Source of the DNA: CAVUEG01 sp963740525
Lineage (GTDB): Bacteria; Actinomycetota; Actinomycetes; Propionibacteriales; Nocardioidaceae
DNA: 64,000 bases
Reading direction: 5' to 3'
Assembly: GCA_963740525.1 (NCBI GenBank)
Contig: CAVUEG010000006.1
Location: 930,001 to 994,000 of the forward strand
Of the stretch, positions 51,046 through 60,176 are shown in pieces. Each line of letters opens with the position of its first letter. Positions within the stretch are counted from its first letter, which is position 1. The notes below the pieces were generated by a model, which was not told the origin of the DNA, did no database searches, and saw only the letters and a list, made by a program, of their open reading frames with translations. The position numbers were made by a program, and so were the translations under genes.

Positions 51046-52415
51046 GCTACGCGGAGCCCTCACGCCGGTTCGTCCACCGCCGCCGCCGCGGAGCCGAGCT
51101 GTTCCTGCTGGTGATCAGCCTGGTCGTCGGGATCGGCGCCTACGCAGCCGTCGGCCTGGGCGTCGAAGGCACCGTGCCCGCCAACATCCTTGGCTACGGC
51201 GGCTGGCTCGCTCTGCTTGTGATCGGCTGCCACATCGTGGTCCGCGTCTTCGCGGAATACGCCGACCCGGTGCTGTTGCCGATCGTCTCGGCGCTCAACG
51301 GGCTCGGTCTCGCGATCATCCACCGGATCGGGCTCGCGGACCCCAAGGGAACCCCGCCGGTCTCCACGCAGCTGCTGTGGATGACCGTGGGAGCGCTCTG
51401 CTTCGTCGGCGTACTGGTCGTCGTCCGCGACCACCGGCGCCTCCAGGCGTTCACCTACACCTTCGGCTTGGGTGCGATCGTGCTGTTGATCCTGCCGATG
51501 CTCCCGGTGATCGGCACCGAGATCAACGGTTCCCGGATCTGGATCAACGTCGGCCCGTTCAGCTTCCAGCCGGGCGAGGTGGCCAAGGTGCTGCTCGTCA
51601 TCGCCTTCGCCGGCTACCTCGTCCTGCACCGCGATGCGCTCGCGCTGGCCGGACGACGCTTCGTCTTCGTGGACCTGCCCCGCGGGCGCGACCTGGGACC
51701 GATCCTGGCCATGTGGCTGCTCAGCCTGGGCATTCTGGTCCTCCAGCGTGACCTCGGCTCGTCGTTGCTGTTCTTCGGGCTCTTCCTGGTGATGCTCTAT
51801 GTCGCCACGGAGAGACCGGGTTGGCTCGTCGTCGGCAGCGGGCTGTTCCTGGCCGGCGCCTACCTCGGCTACCTGGCCTTCGCCCACGTCCAGTCACGGG
51901 TCGACGCCTGGCTGCACCCGTTCGACCCCGACGTGAACGGCTACCAGATCGTGCAGAGCATGTTCGGCATGGCCTGGGGTGGCCTCGTCGGGCGCGGGCT
52001 GGGCCAGGGCGACCCGACCCTGATCCCCTTCTCCTACTCCGACTTCATCGTGGGCGCGGTCGGCGAGGAGCTGGGGCTGACCGGTGTGATGGCGGTGATC
52101 GTGCTCTACGGCCTGATCGTCGAGCGCGCGCTCCGCACTGCCCTGGTGTGCCGTGACGCGTTCGGCAAACTGGTCGCGACGGGTCTGGGCGTGGTCTTCG
52201 CGCTCCAGGTGTTCGTCGTGATCGGCGGGGTGACCCGGCTGATCCCGCTGACCGGGCTGACCACCCCGTTCCTGTCGTACGGCGGCTCGTCGCTGGTCGC
52301 CAACTGGGCGATCATCGCGCTGCTGCTGAGGATCAGCGACCAGGCGAGGCGCCCGATGCCCGACCTGAGCGCCCCGACCGACTCCGATGCCACCCAGGTG
52401 GTGATGACCCGATGA
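51042..52415 (+). CDS. rodA: SEDS peptidoglycan glycosyltransferase RodA/FtsW
   Basis: Polymerises lipid II into glycan strands during growth. It has 457 residues and about ten to twelve membrane helices. Family landmarks: INVGPFSFQPGEVAKV, RDLGSSLLFFG, and GLTTPFLSYGGSSLVANW near the C-terminus. It pairs with the following class B PBP gene, as in other actinobacteria. The ATG overlaps pstP; pbpA overlaps its stop. Confidence 0.96.
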   Translation: MSYAEPSRRFVHRRRRGAELFLLVISLVVGIGAYAAVGLGVEGTVPANILGYGGWLALLVIGCHIVVRVFAEYADPVLLPIVSALNGLGLAIIHRIGLADPKGTPPVSTQLLWMTVGALCFVGVLVVVRDHRRLQAFTYTFGLGAIVLLILPMLPVIGTEINGSRIWINVGPFSFQPGEVAKVLLVIAFAGYLVLHRDALALAGRRFVFVDLPRGRDLGPILAMWLLSLGILVLQRDLGSSLLFFGLFLVMLYVATERPGWLVVGSGLFLAGAYLGYLAFAHVQSRVDAWLHPFDPDVNGYQIVQSMFGMAWGGLVGRGLGQGDPTLIPFSYSDFIVGAVGEELGLTGVMAVIVLYGLIVERALRTALVCRDAFGKLVATGLGVVFALQVFVVIGGVTRLIPLTGLTTPFLSYGGSSLVANWAIIALLLRISDQARRPMPDLSAPTDSDATQVVMTR

Positions 52416-53878
52416 ACCGACCCATCAGGCTGATGGCGGTCGCGTGCAGCGTGTTGTTCTTCGCGTTGCTGATCAACGTGACGTACCTGCAGTACTTCCA
52501 GGCCGACGCGCTGAACTCGCGCGCGGACAACAAGCGCGTCCGTGACGCGGAGTTCTCACGCGAGCGTGGAGCGATCCTGGTCAACGGCAAGCCGGTCGCG
52601 GAGAGCGTCAAGAGCTCGGACCAGTACCAGTTCCAGCGCACCTACCCGCAGCCGTACAAGTACGCCAACATGACCGGCTTCTACTCCTACATCTATGGCC
52701 GCAGCGGCGTCGAGCAGACCGAGAACGAGATCCTCTCCGGGTCGGACCCACGACTGTTCGTCAACCGGGTCGTGGACATGCTGGGCAACACCCAGCCCAA
52801 GGGCGGCAGCGTCACGCTGACGATCAACCCCCGGGCCCAGAACGCTGCGTTCAACGGGCTGCGCGCGCTCGGTGCGAACATCACCGGTGCGGTGGTGGCC
52901 CTCGAGCCGGCCACGGGCAAGATCCTGGCGATGGCGACGTCGCCGAGCTATGACCCGAACCTCCTCGCCAAGCACGACTTCGGTGAGATCCAGAAGTCCT
53001 ACAACAAGCTGAACGCGGACCCGAAGCGGCCGATGAACAACCGGGCGATCCAGGAGATCTACCCGCCCGGCTCGACGTTCAAGCTGGTCACCGCGGCGGC
53101 GGCTCTGTCCAGCGGGCAGTACACCCCGCAGTCGCTGGTGCCCGGCGGCACGACGCTCGACCTGCCGCAGACCGACACCGATCTGCCCAACGAGAACGGC
53201 ATGAGCTGCGGCGGCGCCAAGATCACCCTGACCCGGGCACTCGAGGTCTCGTGCAACGTCGCGTTCGGCTGGCTGGGCATGCAGCTCGGTGGCGACGAGA
53301 TCAAGGCACAGGCGGAGAAGTTCGGGTTCGGTCAGCACTACCTCGACGATCTCGGCCCCCAGGCCGTGAGCAACTTCCCCTCCAACATCAACGAGCCGCA
53401 GACGGCCCAGTCGGCGATCGGCCAGTTCGACGTCGCGGCGAGCCCCTTGCAGATGGCGATGGTCGTGGCCGCCATCGCCAACGGCGGCGACGTGATGCGC
53501 CCCTACCTCGTCGACGAGGTGCGGTCCCCGGACTTCGAGACCCTCTCGAAGACCGAGCCCAAGGTCTTCCACGCCGGCGCGGTCAGCTCGTCGGTCGCCC
53601 GCGACCTGACCCAGATGATGATCTCGGTCGTCGACGTCGGCACCGGCACCACGGCCCAGATCCCGGGCATCAAGGTCGCCGGCAAGACCGGCACCGCCCA
53701 GAGCGCCGCTGACCGGCCGCCGTACGCGTGGTTCGTCTCGTTCGCCCCGGCCGACAACCCCAAGGTTGCGGTCGCCGTCATGGTCGAGGACGCCGGGGTG
53801 GCTCGCGATGCCATCTCCGGAAGCGGTCTCGCCGCGCCCATCGCCAAGGCCGTGATGGAGGCGGTGATCAACAGATGA
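52412..53878 (+). CDS. pbpA: Class B penicillin-binding protein (PbpA)
   Basis: Transpeptidase of 488 residues that crosslinks peptidoglycan. One N-terminal membrane helix (about 8-28). The catalytic serine is in PGSTFKLV, followed by EVSCNVAF (SxN motif) and AGKTGTAQ (KTG motif), in the right order and spacing. Works with RodA encoded just upstream. The pknA ATG overlaps its stop. Confidence 0.96.
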   Translation: MNRPIRLMAVACSVLFFALLINVTYLQYFQADALNSRADNKRVRDAEFSRERGAILVNGKPVAESVKSSDQYQFQRTYPQPYKYANMTGFYSYIYGRSGVEQTENEILSGSDPRLFVNRVVDMLGNTQPKGGSVTLTINPRAQNAAFNGLRALGANITGAVVALEPATGKILAMATSPSYDPNLLAKHDFGEIQKSYNKLNADPKRPMNNRAIQEIYPPGSTFKLVTAAAALSSGQYTPQSLVPGGTTLDLPQTDTDLPNENGMSCGGAKITLTRALEVSCNVAFGWLGMQLGGDEIKAQAEKFGFGQHYLDDLGPQAVSNFPSNINEPQTAQSAIGQFDVAASPLQMAMVVAAIANGGDVMRPYLVDEVRSPDFETLSKTEPKVFHAGAVSSSVARDLTQMMISVVDVGTGTTAQIPGIKVAGKTGTAQSAADRPPYAWFVSFAPADNPKVAVAVMVEDAGVARDAISGSGLAAPIAKAVMEAVINR

Positions 53879-55284
53879 GCGAGCGCTTCGCCGACAGCGC
53901 GGGGCGCTACCGCCTCGACAGCCGGATCGCGACCGGCGGGATGGGCGAGGTCTGGCGCGCCACCGACACGCTGCTCGGCCGCGAGGTGGCGGTGAAGCTG
54001 CTGAAGCACGAGTACGCCGACGACGAGACGTTCCGCAGCCGCTTCCAGGCGGAGGCCCGGCACGCGGCGTCGCTGCACCATCCCGGGGTGGCGTCCGTCT
54101 TCGACTTCGGCGAGGTCACGCCTGAGGACGGCTCGCCGCGCCCCTACCTCGTCATGGAGCTCGTCGACGGCCAGCCCTTGTCGGAGCTGCTCCGCTCCGG
54201 CGAGCCGATGCCTCCCGAGCGAGCTCGCGGCCTGATCGGCCAGGCCGCGGAGGCCATCGCGGCCGCCCACACGGTCGGCATCGTGCACCGCGACGTGAAG
54301 CCCGCCAACCTGATGGTGACGCCCGACGGCGTCGTGAAGATCACCGACTTCGGCATCGCCCGCGCCGCCGAGTCCGTCTCGCTCACCCAGACGGGCCAGG
54401 TCATCGGCACCCCTCACTACCTCTCCCCGGAGCAGGCTTCCGGGCAGACCGCGACGCAGGCCAGCGACGTGTACTCCCTCGGCGTCGTGCTCTTCGAGTG
54501 CCTCGCCGGGCACCGCCCCTTCCAGGGCGAGAACGCGATCGCGACCGCACTGGCCCACCTCCGCGACCCGATCCCCGAGCTGCCCGAACACGTCCCCGCG
54601 GACCTCCGGGCGATCGTTCGTCGCACCCTCGCCAAGGAGCCCAGCGAGCGGTACGCCTCGGCGGGTGAGCTCGCGGCCGCGCTGAAGAACCCGGCCGCGG
54701 TCGCTGGCGAGGGTCTGGCCGCCGGGGCGCTCGGCGCCACAGCCGCCACCGAGGTGCTCTCCCCGGCCACCGCGGTGATGACCGCGCCTCCGATGCCGGC
54801 CCCCGTGCCCCCGGCGGCCCCTCGACGGCGCTGGCAGGACCGGCTTCCGTCCTGGTGGCCGGTGGCAGCGGCCGCGCTGCTCGTGATCCTCGTGATCGCC
54901 GGCCTGGCCTGGGCCCTGGGCGACGCCTCGACCAACACGGGAGCGGACACGGGGAAGAACCCGGCCGCCTCGTCCCCCGGGGCAGCCTCGACCACGCCGT
55001 CGAAGGAGACCTCGAGCCCGCCGCCGGACAACCGGGTGCGAGTGCGAGAGTCGGACTACGTGGGCCGTCCCAAGGACGAGGTCAAGAAGGAGCTCGAGGA
55101 CCTGGGCTTCAAGGTTGAGGAGCAGAAACGGAGCAACCCAGGAACAGAGCTGCCGGACACGGTTGCCGAAATCAGGCCACATGGCCTCGTCGAGCCGGAG
55201 AGCACCCTGAACATGGTGGTGTGGGACAAGCCGGTCGTCGACGAACACGGCAAGGGCAAGGCGAAGGGTAGGGAAAAGGATTGA
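53875..55284 (+). CDS. pknA: Serine/threonine kinase PknA with a PASTA domain
   Basis: Membrane kinase of 469 residues. The kinase domain is at about 10-275 with GGMGEVW, the AVKLL lysine, HRDVKPAN and DFGIAR. There is one membrane helix near 325-345. The external part has a Ser/Pro-rich stretch and one PASTA-like repeat at the end (SDYVGRPKDEVKKELEDLG). Mycobacterial PknA has no PASTA domain, so this copy may sense muropeptides or lipid II itself. The pknB TTG start overlaps its stop. Confidence 0.94.
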   Translation: MSERFADSAGRYRLDSRIATGGMGEVWRATDTLLGREVAVKLLKHEYADDETFRSRFQAEARHAASLHHPGVASVFDFGEVTPEDGSPRPYLVMELVDGQPLSELLRSGEPMPPERARGLIGQAAEAIAAAHTVGIVHRDVKPANLMVTPDGVVKITDFGIARAAESVSLTQTGQVIGTPHYLSPEQASGQTATQASDVYSLGVVLFECLAGHRPFQGENAIATALAHLRDPIPELPEHVPADLRAIVRRTLAKEPSERYASAGELAAALKNPAAVAGEGLAAGALGATAATEVLSPATAVMTAPPMPAPVPPAAPRRRWQDRLPSWWPVAAAALLVILVIAGLAWALGDASTNTGADTGKNPAASSPGAASTTPSKETSSPPPDNRVRVRESDYVGRPKDEVKKELEDLGFKVEEQKRSNPGTELPDTVAEIRPHGLVEPESTLNMVVWDKPVVDEHGKGKAKGREKD

Positions 55285-57056
55285 GCACCCCACGCGTGGG
55301 CGGACGGTACGAGCTCGGTGAGCTCCTCGGCCGCGGCGGGATGGCCGAGGTCCGCAAGGGCAACGACATCCGGCTCGGTCGGGTGGTCGCGGTCAAGAGA
55401 CTGCGCACCGACCTCGCCAGCGACTCCACCTTCCAGGCCAGGTTCCGACGAGAGGCGCAGTCGTCGGCCTCGCTCAACCACCCCTCGATCGTCGCCGTGT
55501 ACGACACCGGCGAGGAGATGTCGACCGACGGCAGCGAGGTCGCCCAGCCGTACATCGTGATGGAGTACGTCGCCGGACGGACGCTGCGCGACATCATCCG
55601 CGAAGGGCGCAAGATCCTGCCCGAGCGCGCCCTCGAGATCACCGCCGGCGTGCTGTCGGCCCTGGACTACAGCCACCGGGCCGGGATCATCCACCGCGAC
55701 ATCAAGCCCGGCAACGTGATGCTCACGCCCAGCGGCAGCATCAAGGTGATGGACTTCGGCATTGCCCGCGCGATCTCGGACGCCTCCTCGGCGATGACGC
55801 AGACGGCCGCCGTGGTCGGCACGGCCCAGTACCTCTCCCCGGAGCAGGCCCGCGGCGAGACCGTGGACTCACGAAGCGACGTCTACTCGACCGGGTGCCT
55901 GCTGTACGAGCTCCTCACCGGCAGGCCCCCCTTCGTCGGGGAGAGCCCGGTCTCGGTCGCCTACCAGCACGTGCGGGAACAGGCCCAGCCACCCTCGTCC
56001 CTGGATGACGAGCTCACGCCCGAGATCGACGCGATCGTGATGAAGTCCTTGGCCAAGCGCGTCGAGGACCGGTACCAGAGCGCCGCCGCCATGAAGGCAG
56101 ACATCGACCGGTGCCTTGCGGGCAAGCCCGTCCAGGCGCCGATCATCCCGACCGACGACAGCACCTCCTTCCTGCCGCACGACACTCCTCCGAGTGAGTC
56201 CACGGCGGTCTACGCCCCCGTGGCACAGCAGGAGGACGAGGAGGAGGGGCGCAAGAAGTGGCCGCTGGTCCTGCTCGGCCTCGCGATCCTCGCCCTTCTC
56301 GTCGCCGCTGCGATCATCGGCCCCAAGCTCCTGGGAGGGGCTCCTCCTCAGACCTCCGTCCCCACCCTGGTCCAGATGAACGTCCGTGAGGCCACGAGGG
56401 TCCTCGAGGACAAGGGCCTGCAGATGGGCAACATCACCCGCGAGGCGAACGAGGACGTGCCCAAGGGGCTGATCATCTCCCAGAACCCCCAGCCCATGGA
56501 CTTCGTGTCCCCGGGTGACGCGGTGGACGTCACGGTCTCCACCGGCAAGCCGGACCGGGTGGTGCCGTACCTCATCGGCCAGGACAAGGACACCGCGCAG
56601 GCCAAGCTCGAGGAGCAGGGCCTCAAGGCCCGGATCCGGTTCCGCAAGTCCGACTCTCCCAAGGACCAGGTCGTCGCGATGAACCCCGACCCGGCCACGA
56701 GCGTGTCCGTGGGGACGGTCGTCACCCTGTTCGTGTCCGAGGGACCGAGGCAGGTGCCGCTGGTGATCGGGATGACCGAGAGCAGGGCCAAGAAGGTGCT
56801 CAGCAAGCGGGGCTTCAACGTCAGCGTCGTGGACGACTCCACCACGCCGGCCGAGCCTGGCACCGTGCTCGACCAGAGCCCCGAGGCCTACACGGAGCAC
56901 CCTCAGGGCACGACGGTCACGATCACCGTGTCGACGTACCAGCCGCCGCCGAGTGAGTCCCCGACGCCGACCGAGAGCACCTCGCCCAGTCCGTCACCGA
57001 GTCCGACGGTGGTCCCGCAACGCAGCGGGAGTCCGACCGCGAGTCCCTCGCCGTAG
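55281..57056 (+). CDS. pknB: Serine/threonine kinase PknB with three PASTA domains
   Basis: Master kinase of cell-wall synthesis, 591 residues. The kinase domain is at about 10-275 (GRGGMAEV, HRDIKPGN, DFGIAR), with a helix near 330-350. Then three PASTA repeats follow (mycobacterial PknB has four), beginning near VPTLVQMNVREA, VPYLIGQDKDTA and VPLVIGMTESRA, and a Ser/Pro-rich tail. The TTG start is unusual; it overlaps the pknA stop in TTGA. The stop lies 1 bp from that of the convergent DUF881 gene. Confidence 0.95.
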   Translation: MSTPRVGGRYELGELLGRGGMAEVRKGNDIRLGRVVAVKRLRTDLASDSTFQARFRREAQSSASLNHPSIVAVYDTGEEMSTDGSEVAQPYIVMEYVAGRTLRDIIREGRKILPERALEITAGVLSALDYSHRAGIIHRDIKPGNVMLTPSGSIKVMDFGIARAISDASSAMTQTAAVVGTAQYLSPEQARGETVDSRSDVYSTGCLLYELLTGRPPFVGESPVSVAYQHVREQAQPPSSLDDELTPEIDAIVMKSLAKRVEDRYQSAAAMKADIDRCLAGKPVQAPIIPTDDSTSFLPHDTPPSESTAVYAPVAQQEDEEEGRKKWPLVLLGLAILALLVAAAIIGPKLLGGAPPQTSVPTLVQMNVREATRVLEDKGLQMGNITREANEDVPKGLIISQNPQPMDFVSPGDAVDVTVSTGKPDRVVPYLIGQDKDTAQAKLEEQGLKARIRFRKSDSPKDQVVAMNPDPATSVSVGTVVTLFVSEGPRQVPLVIGMTESRAKKVLSKRGFNVSVVDDSTTPAEPGTVLDQSPEAYTEHPQGTTVTITVSTYQPPPSESPTPTESTSPSPSPSPTVVPQRSGSPTASPSP

Positions 57057-57057
57057 G

Positions 57058-57879
57058 TCAGCGGGCGGCGTTGTCGCCCCGCCCGGCGACCTTGGCGTAG
57101 GTCAGCGTGGGCAGGCTCGGGTAGGCCGGCATCTCGAGGTCGGCCTCGACCTCCTGGGCGTAGCCGAGCTGGTAGCGCTCGACGACCTCCTTGTAGAACC
57201 CGATGTACGGGCTGGCGTCGAGGGTGGCGGCCATGCGCGTGGCGTCGCCGATGGCCGAGATCCGGTACGGCGGGGAGTACGGGATGCCGTGCAGGATCAC
57301 GACGTTGCCCACGCACTTGATCCCGGTCGTGGAGATCACCCGCTGGCCCTGGATCGTCATCGCCTCGGCGCCGCCTGCCCACATCGCGTTGGCCACCGCC
57401 TGGATGTCCTGCTGGTGCACCAGCAGGTTCTTGACTGCCTGGTTGTCCTCCAGTGCCGCGACCTGGTCGATGATGTCGTCGGGAGCGTCAGTCAGGGTGA
57501 CGGTCAGCCCAGGGCCATGGACTGCCTCGAGACCCGCGGGACCCTGCAGGTTGTCGATTCGACCCTGGATCCGCTGCACCACCTTGTCGTTGACGTTGGA
57601 GGACAGGCGTGCGACCTCGGCCTCCAACGAGGCAGCACGGCTCTTCTGAGCGTCGACGTGCTTGCTCTCCGCGTTGACGAGGCTGGAGAGGTTGTCGAAC
57701 CTGGACGCCCGCAGATCCGTCCCGTCCGAGCTGAGCGAGCTGATCACGAACAGTCCGCCGGCCAGCAGGAACGCGGTCGGCGTGGCGACCCGCCACCACC
57801 AGGGACGGCGGCGCCCCGTTGCCGGTGTCTCAGGCGCGACGTCGAGGACTTCCGGTGGTCCGGGTACGACGTCGGTCAT
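57058..57879 (-). CDS. DUF881 family membrane protein
   Basis: Protein of 273 residues with an N-terminal membrane helix (about 28-48), a coiled-coil region (about 60-110), and a C-terminal domain with GLTVTLTDAP, DIQAVANAMWAGGAEAM and GNVVILHGIPYSPPY, the DUF881 core. In Bacillus and actinobacteria such genes lie in division clusters; Rv0012 is the mycobacterial counterpart here. Exact role unknown. Its end abuts the pknB end. No trpG lies between, unlike mycobacteria. Confidence 0.9.
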   Translation of the reverse strand: MTDVVPGPPEVLDVAPETPATGRRRPWWWRVATPTAFLLAGGLFVISSLSSDGTDLRASRFDNLSSLVNAESKHVDAQKSRAASLEAEVARLSSNVNDKVVQRIQGRIDNLQGPAGLEAVHGPGLTVTLTDAPDDIIDQVAALEDNQAVKNLLVHQQDIQAVANAMWAGGAEAMTIQGQRVISTTGIKCVGNVVILHGIPYSPPYRISAIGDATRMAATLDASPYIGFYKEVVERYQLGYAQEVEADLEMPAYPSLPTLTYAKVAGRGDNAAR

Positions 57880-57997
57880 CGGGTGCGCTTTCCTCGACGG
57901 GGTGGTCGGTGACTACGCTAGCCGACGACGCGGGCCGAACCTGGCCCGTGACCCCGGACGCCTGCTGCGTCCGGAGCCCACGCATGGAGGAGTAGCA

Positions 57998-58435
57998 GTG
58001 ACCAAGTCGAGCCCGAAGAAGCTGCCCCCGGCCCCCGGGGAGTCGTGGAGCATGTCGGTGCCGCGCACCGTGCTCGCGGGCGTCCTCGCCGCCGCCGGCA
58101 TCGTCTGGATCGTGGTCTACCTCAACGTGGCCAAGGACGGCAGTGGGCTGAAGTGGATGGGCGACATCACCCGCTGGAACTTCCTGATCGGCTTCGGCCT
58201 GATCCTGCTCGGCCTGGTCGTGTCGGCCCACAAGTCGACGCCGCTCGGCCGCGGGCGGGGCGTGGTGATCGGGATGCTCGGCTGCTTCGGCCTCGGGCTG
58301 CTGTGGATCTGCACCTACTACGTGATCGGGACCGAGCACGCGGTGCCGCTGATGCAGGACCTCTCGCAGTACAACCTGCTGGTCGGGATCGCGTTCATGG
58401 CCACCGGGTTCGTCTTCGCCACCCAGTGGGAATGA
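57998..58435 (+). CDS. crgA: Cell division protein CrgA, apparently a tandem duplication
   Basis: Membrane protein of 145 residues with four helices. CrgA normally has two and about 90 residues and helps place FtsZ and recruit division proteins. Here the first unit (about 17-78: MSVPRTVLAG to VVSAHKS) and the second (about 83-145: RGRGVVIGML to FATQWE) share the same plan: helix, an aromatic V-Y segment, a short loop, then YNLLVGIAFM or WNFLIGFGLI. The second unit ends like standard CrgA. The GTG at 57998 has GGAGGAG upstream. Confidence 0.8.
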   Translation: MTKSSPKKLPPAPGESWSMSVPRTVLAGVLAAAGIVWIVVYLNVAKDGSGLKWMGDITRWNFLIGFGLILLGLVVSAHKSTPLGRGRGVVIGMLGCFGLGLLWICTYYVIGTEHAVPLMQDLSQYNLLVGIAFMATGFVFATQWE

Positions 58436-58449
58436 CCAGTGGGAATGAC
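58424..58449 (+). repeat. 13-bp tandem duplication over the crgA stop
   Basis: CAGTGGGAATGAC is repeated twice in a row, the first copy containing the crgA TGA. It may be a recent slip and does not change the protein. Confidence 0.7.
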
Positions 58450-58481
58450 CAGCGAACGACCCAGGGACCGCTGACCTGAAG

Positions 58482-58512
58482 TTGTCCACAGTGGGGATAA
58501 CCCTGTGGAGAA
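58482..58512. promoter_or_regulatory. Cluster of DnaA-box-like sites
   Basis: TTGTCCACA (58482-58490, plus), TTATCCCCA (58492-58500, minus) and TTCTCCACA (58504-58512, minus) lie within 31 bp between crgA and the rhomboid gene. The first is an exact actinobacterial DnaA box and the others differ by one or two bases. Confidence 0.45.
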
Positions 58513-58532
58513 CTACACCGGTGTAACTCGGG

Positions 58533-59491
58533 TCAGGCCAGGACCGCGGTCCGGACCACGGTCAGCACCAGGCTGAGCACGCCGATCAGGACCAAACCCG
58601 AGACCTGCCACCTGGTCCGGTTCGCCTTCGGCGCCCAGACGATGATCGCCGCGATCGCCGCGCCCCCGACGAGGCCGCCGAGATGGCCCTGCCACGAGAT
58701 GTTCGGCACGGTGATGGTGAAGACCAGGTTGATCCCCACCCAGACCAGGATCGACTGCACCTGGCCTCGCACCTTGATCACCACGACGAGCAGGCCACCG
58801 AGCAGGCCGAAGATCGCGCCCGAGGCGCCGATCGTGCCGACCTGCGGGTTGCTGAGCCAGTAGACCGCGACACTGCCGACGAAGCCGGACAGCAGGTAGA
58901 GCGCCAGGAACCGGGCCCGGCCGAGCACGCTCTCGAGCTGAGGACCCAGGACGTAGAGCGCGAGCATGTTGAACCCGATGTGCCACAGGTCGACGTGGGT
59001 GAACATCGACGTGATCAGCTGCCAGTAATGACCGCCGGCGACGCCGTCGACCCAGTGCAGCCCGGTCCCGACGCACGTCGACTCGGTGGCGTTGGGGTAG
59101 TACCCGCCACCCGCGCCGTCACAGCGCCCGGCGGCGAGCAGGGCGAGCCGGTCGTACCACGGGCTCGAGGCGCCACCCGTGGCCTGGATGACCAGCCACA
59201 CCAGAAGGTTGATGCCGATCAGGATCTGGCTGGTCAGGGCCGGGTTCTCCGAGCGGGCGCCGCCGTACGCCGCCTTGCCGCTGCGAGTGGTCTTGGCACC
59301 CTCGGCCACACAGGACGGGCACTGGAACCCGACCGCGGCCTGGTGCATGCAGTCCGGGCAGATCGGCCGGTCGCAGCGCTGACACCGGATCCAGGTCTCC
59401 CGATCCGGATGGCGGTAGCAGGTGGGGGCGGCGGGCTCGCCGGGAACGTCCGGTCCCGGCTGCCCTCCGGAAGCGCTCAGCTGCGGGTCAC
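58533..59491 (-). CDS. Rhomboid family intramembrane serine protease with N-terminal zinc finger (start disrupted)
   Basis: Cleaves membrane proteins within the bilayer. The core has HIGFNMLAL, the catalytic serine in GASGAIFG, and the catalytic histidine in HLGGLVGG, with six helices. Residues about 25-55 hold a zinc finger with four CxxC-like pairs (RCQRC, CPDC, CPSC). In the given sequence that frame has no ATG, GTG or TTG ahead of it. A GTG at 59491 overlaps the ppiA stop (GTGA), and one missing G in 59485-59487 would connect it. Otherwise the first ATG is at 59348, inside the finger. Confidence 0.85.
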
Positions 59492-60012
59492 CCGCGCTCG
59501 ATCAGCACGGACTCGATGACCACCGGCTCGACCGGACGGTCCATCGGACCGGTGGGCAGCTTGCCGATCGCGTCCACGACGTCGCGGCCACTCTGGTCGG
59601 CGACCTCGCCGAAGATCGTGTGCTTGAAGTTGAGCCATGGGGTCGCGCCTACGGTCAGGAAGAACTGCGAGCCGTTGGTGCCGGGGCCGGCGTTCGCCAT
59701 GGCGAGGAGGTACGGCTTGTCGAAGACGAGCTCGGGGTGCGGCTCGTCCTTGAACGTGTAGCCGGGGCCGCCGGTGCCGGTGCCCAGAGGACAGCCGCCC
59801 TGGATCATGAAGCCGTCGATGACCCGGTGGAAGCCGAGACCGTCGTAGAAGCGGCCGGTGGTCTTCTGGCCGGACTTCGGGTCGGTGTACTCGCGGGTGC
59901 CCTCGGCAAGCCCCACGAAGTTCTCCACCGTCTCCGGCGCGTGGTTCGGGAACAGGTTGATCGCGATGTCCCCGTGGTTGGTCTTCAGGGTTGCCTTCAG
60001 GTCGCCGGACAT
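59488..60012 (-). CDS. ppiA: Cyclophilin-type peptidyl-prolyl isomerase
   Basis: Protein-folding catalyst of 174 residues, cytosolic (no signal peptide). The cyclophilin core is clear: FYDGLGFHRVIDGFMIQGG, with the catalytic Arg, then AMANAGPGTNGSQFF and the Trp in TPWLNFKHTIFGEV. Homologue of mycobacterial PpiA (Rv0009), which is also a neighbour of crgA. The ATG has AAAGGAAG upstream. Confidence 0.95.
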   Translation of the reverse strand: MSGDLKATLKTNHGDIAINLFPNHAPETVENFVGLAEGTREYTDPKSGQKTTGRFYDGLGFHRVIDGFMIQGGCPLGTGTGGPGYTFKDEPHPELVFDKPYLLAMANAGPGTNGSQFFLTVGATPWLNFKHTIFGEVADQSGRDVVDAIGKLPTGPMDRPVEPVVIESVLIERG

Positions 60013-60176
60013 GGCTTCCTTTCACGTCGAACGCACCGTGTGGTGATGTCGTCCCGATCCTCCCACGGGTCCCAAGGCGGCGGGCTGTCGGGTTTGGGCC
60101 CGGCTTTCGCCGAGTGTGAGGACCGGGCATGATCGGGGTACAGGACCTGCGACGGATCCAGAGAGGACGGCCCCAC

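Noticed and set aside
58482..58512. Chromosomal origin (oriC)
   Set aside because: Three boxes in a 97-bp gap is too few, and dnaA, dnaN and gyrB are not here. Actinobacterial oriC regions have many boxes between dnaA and dnaN.
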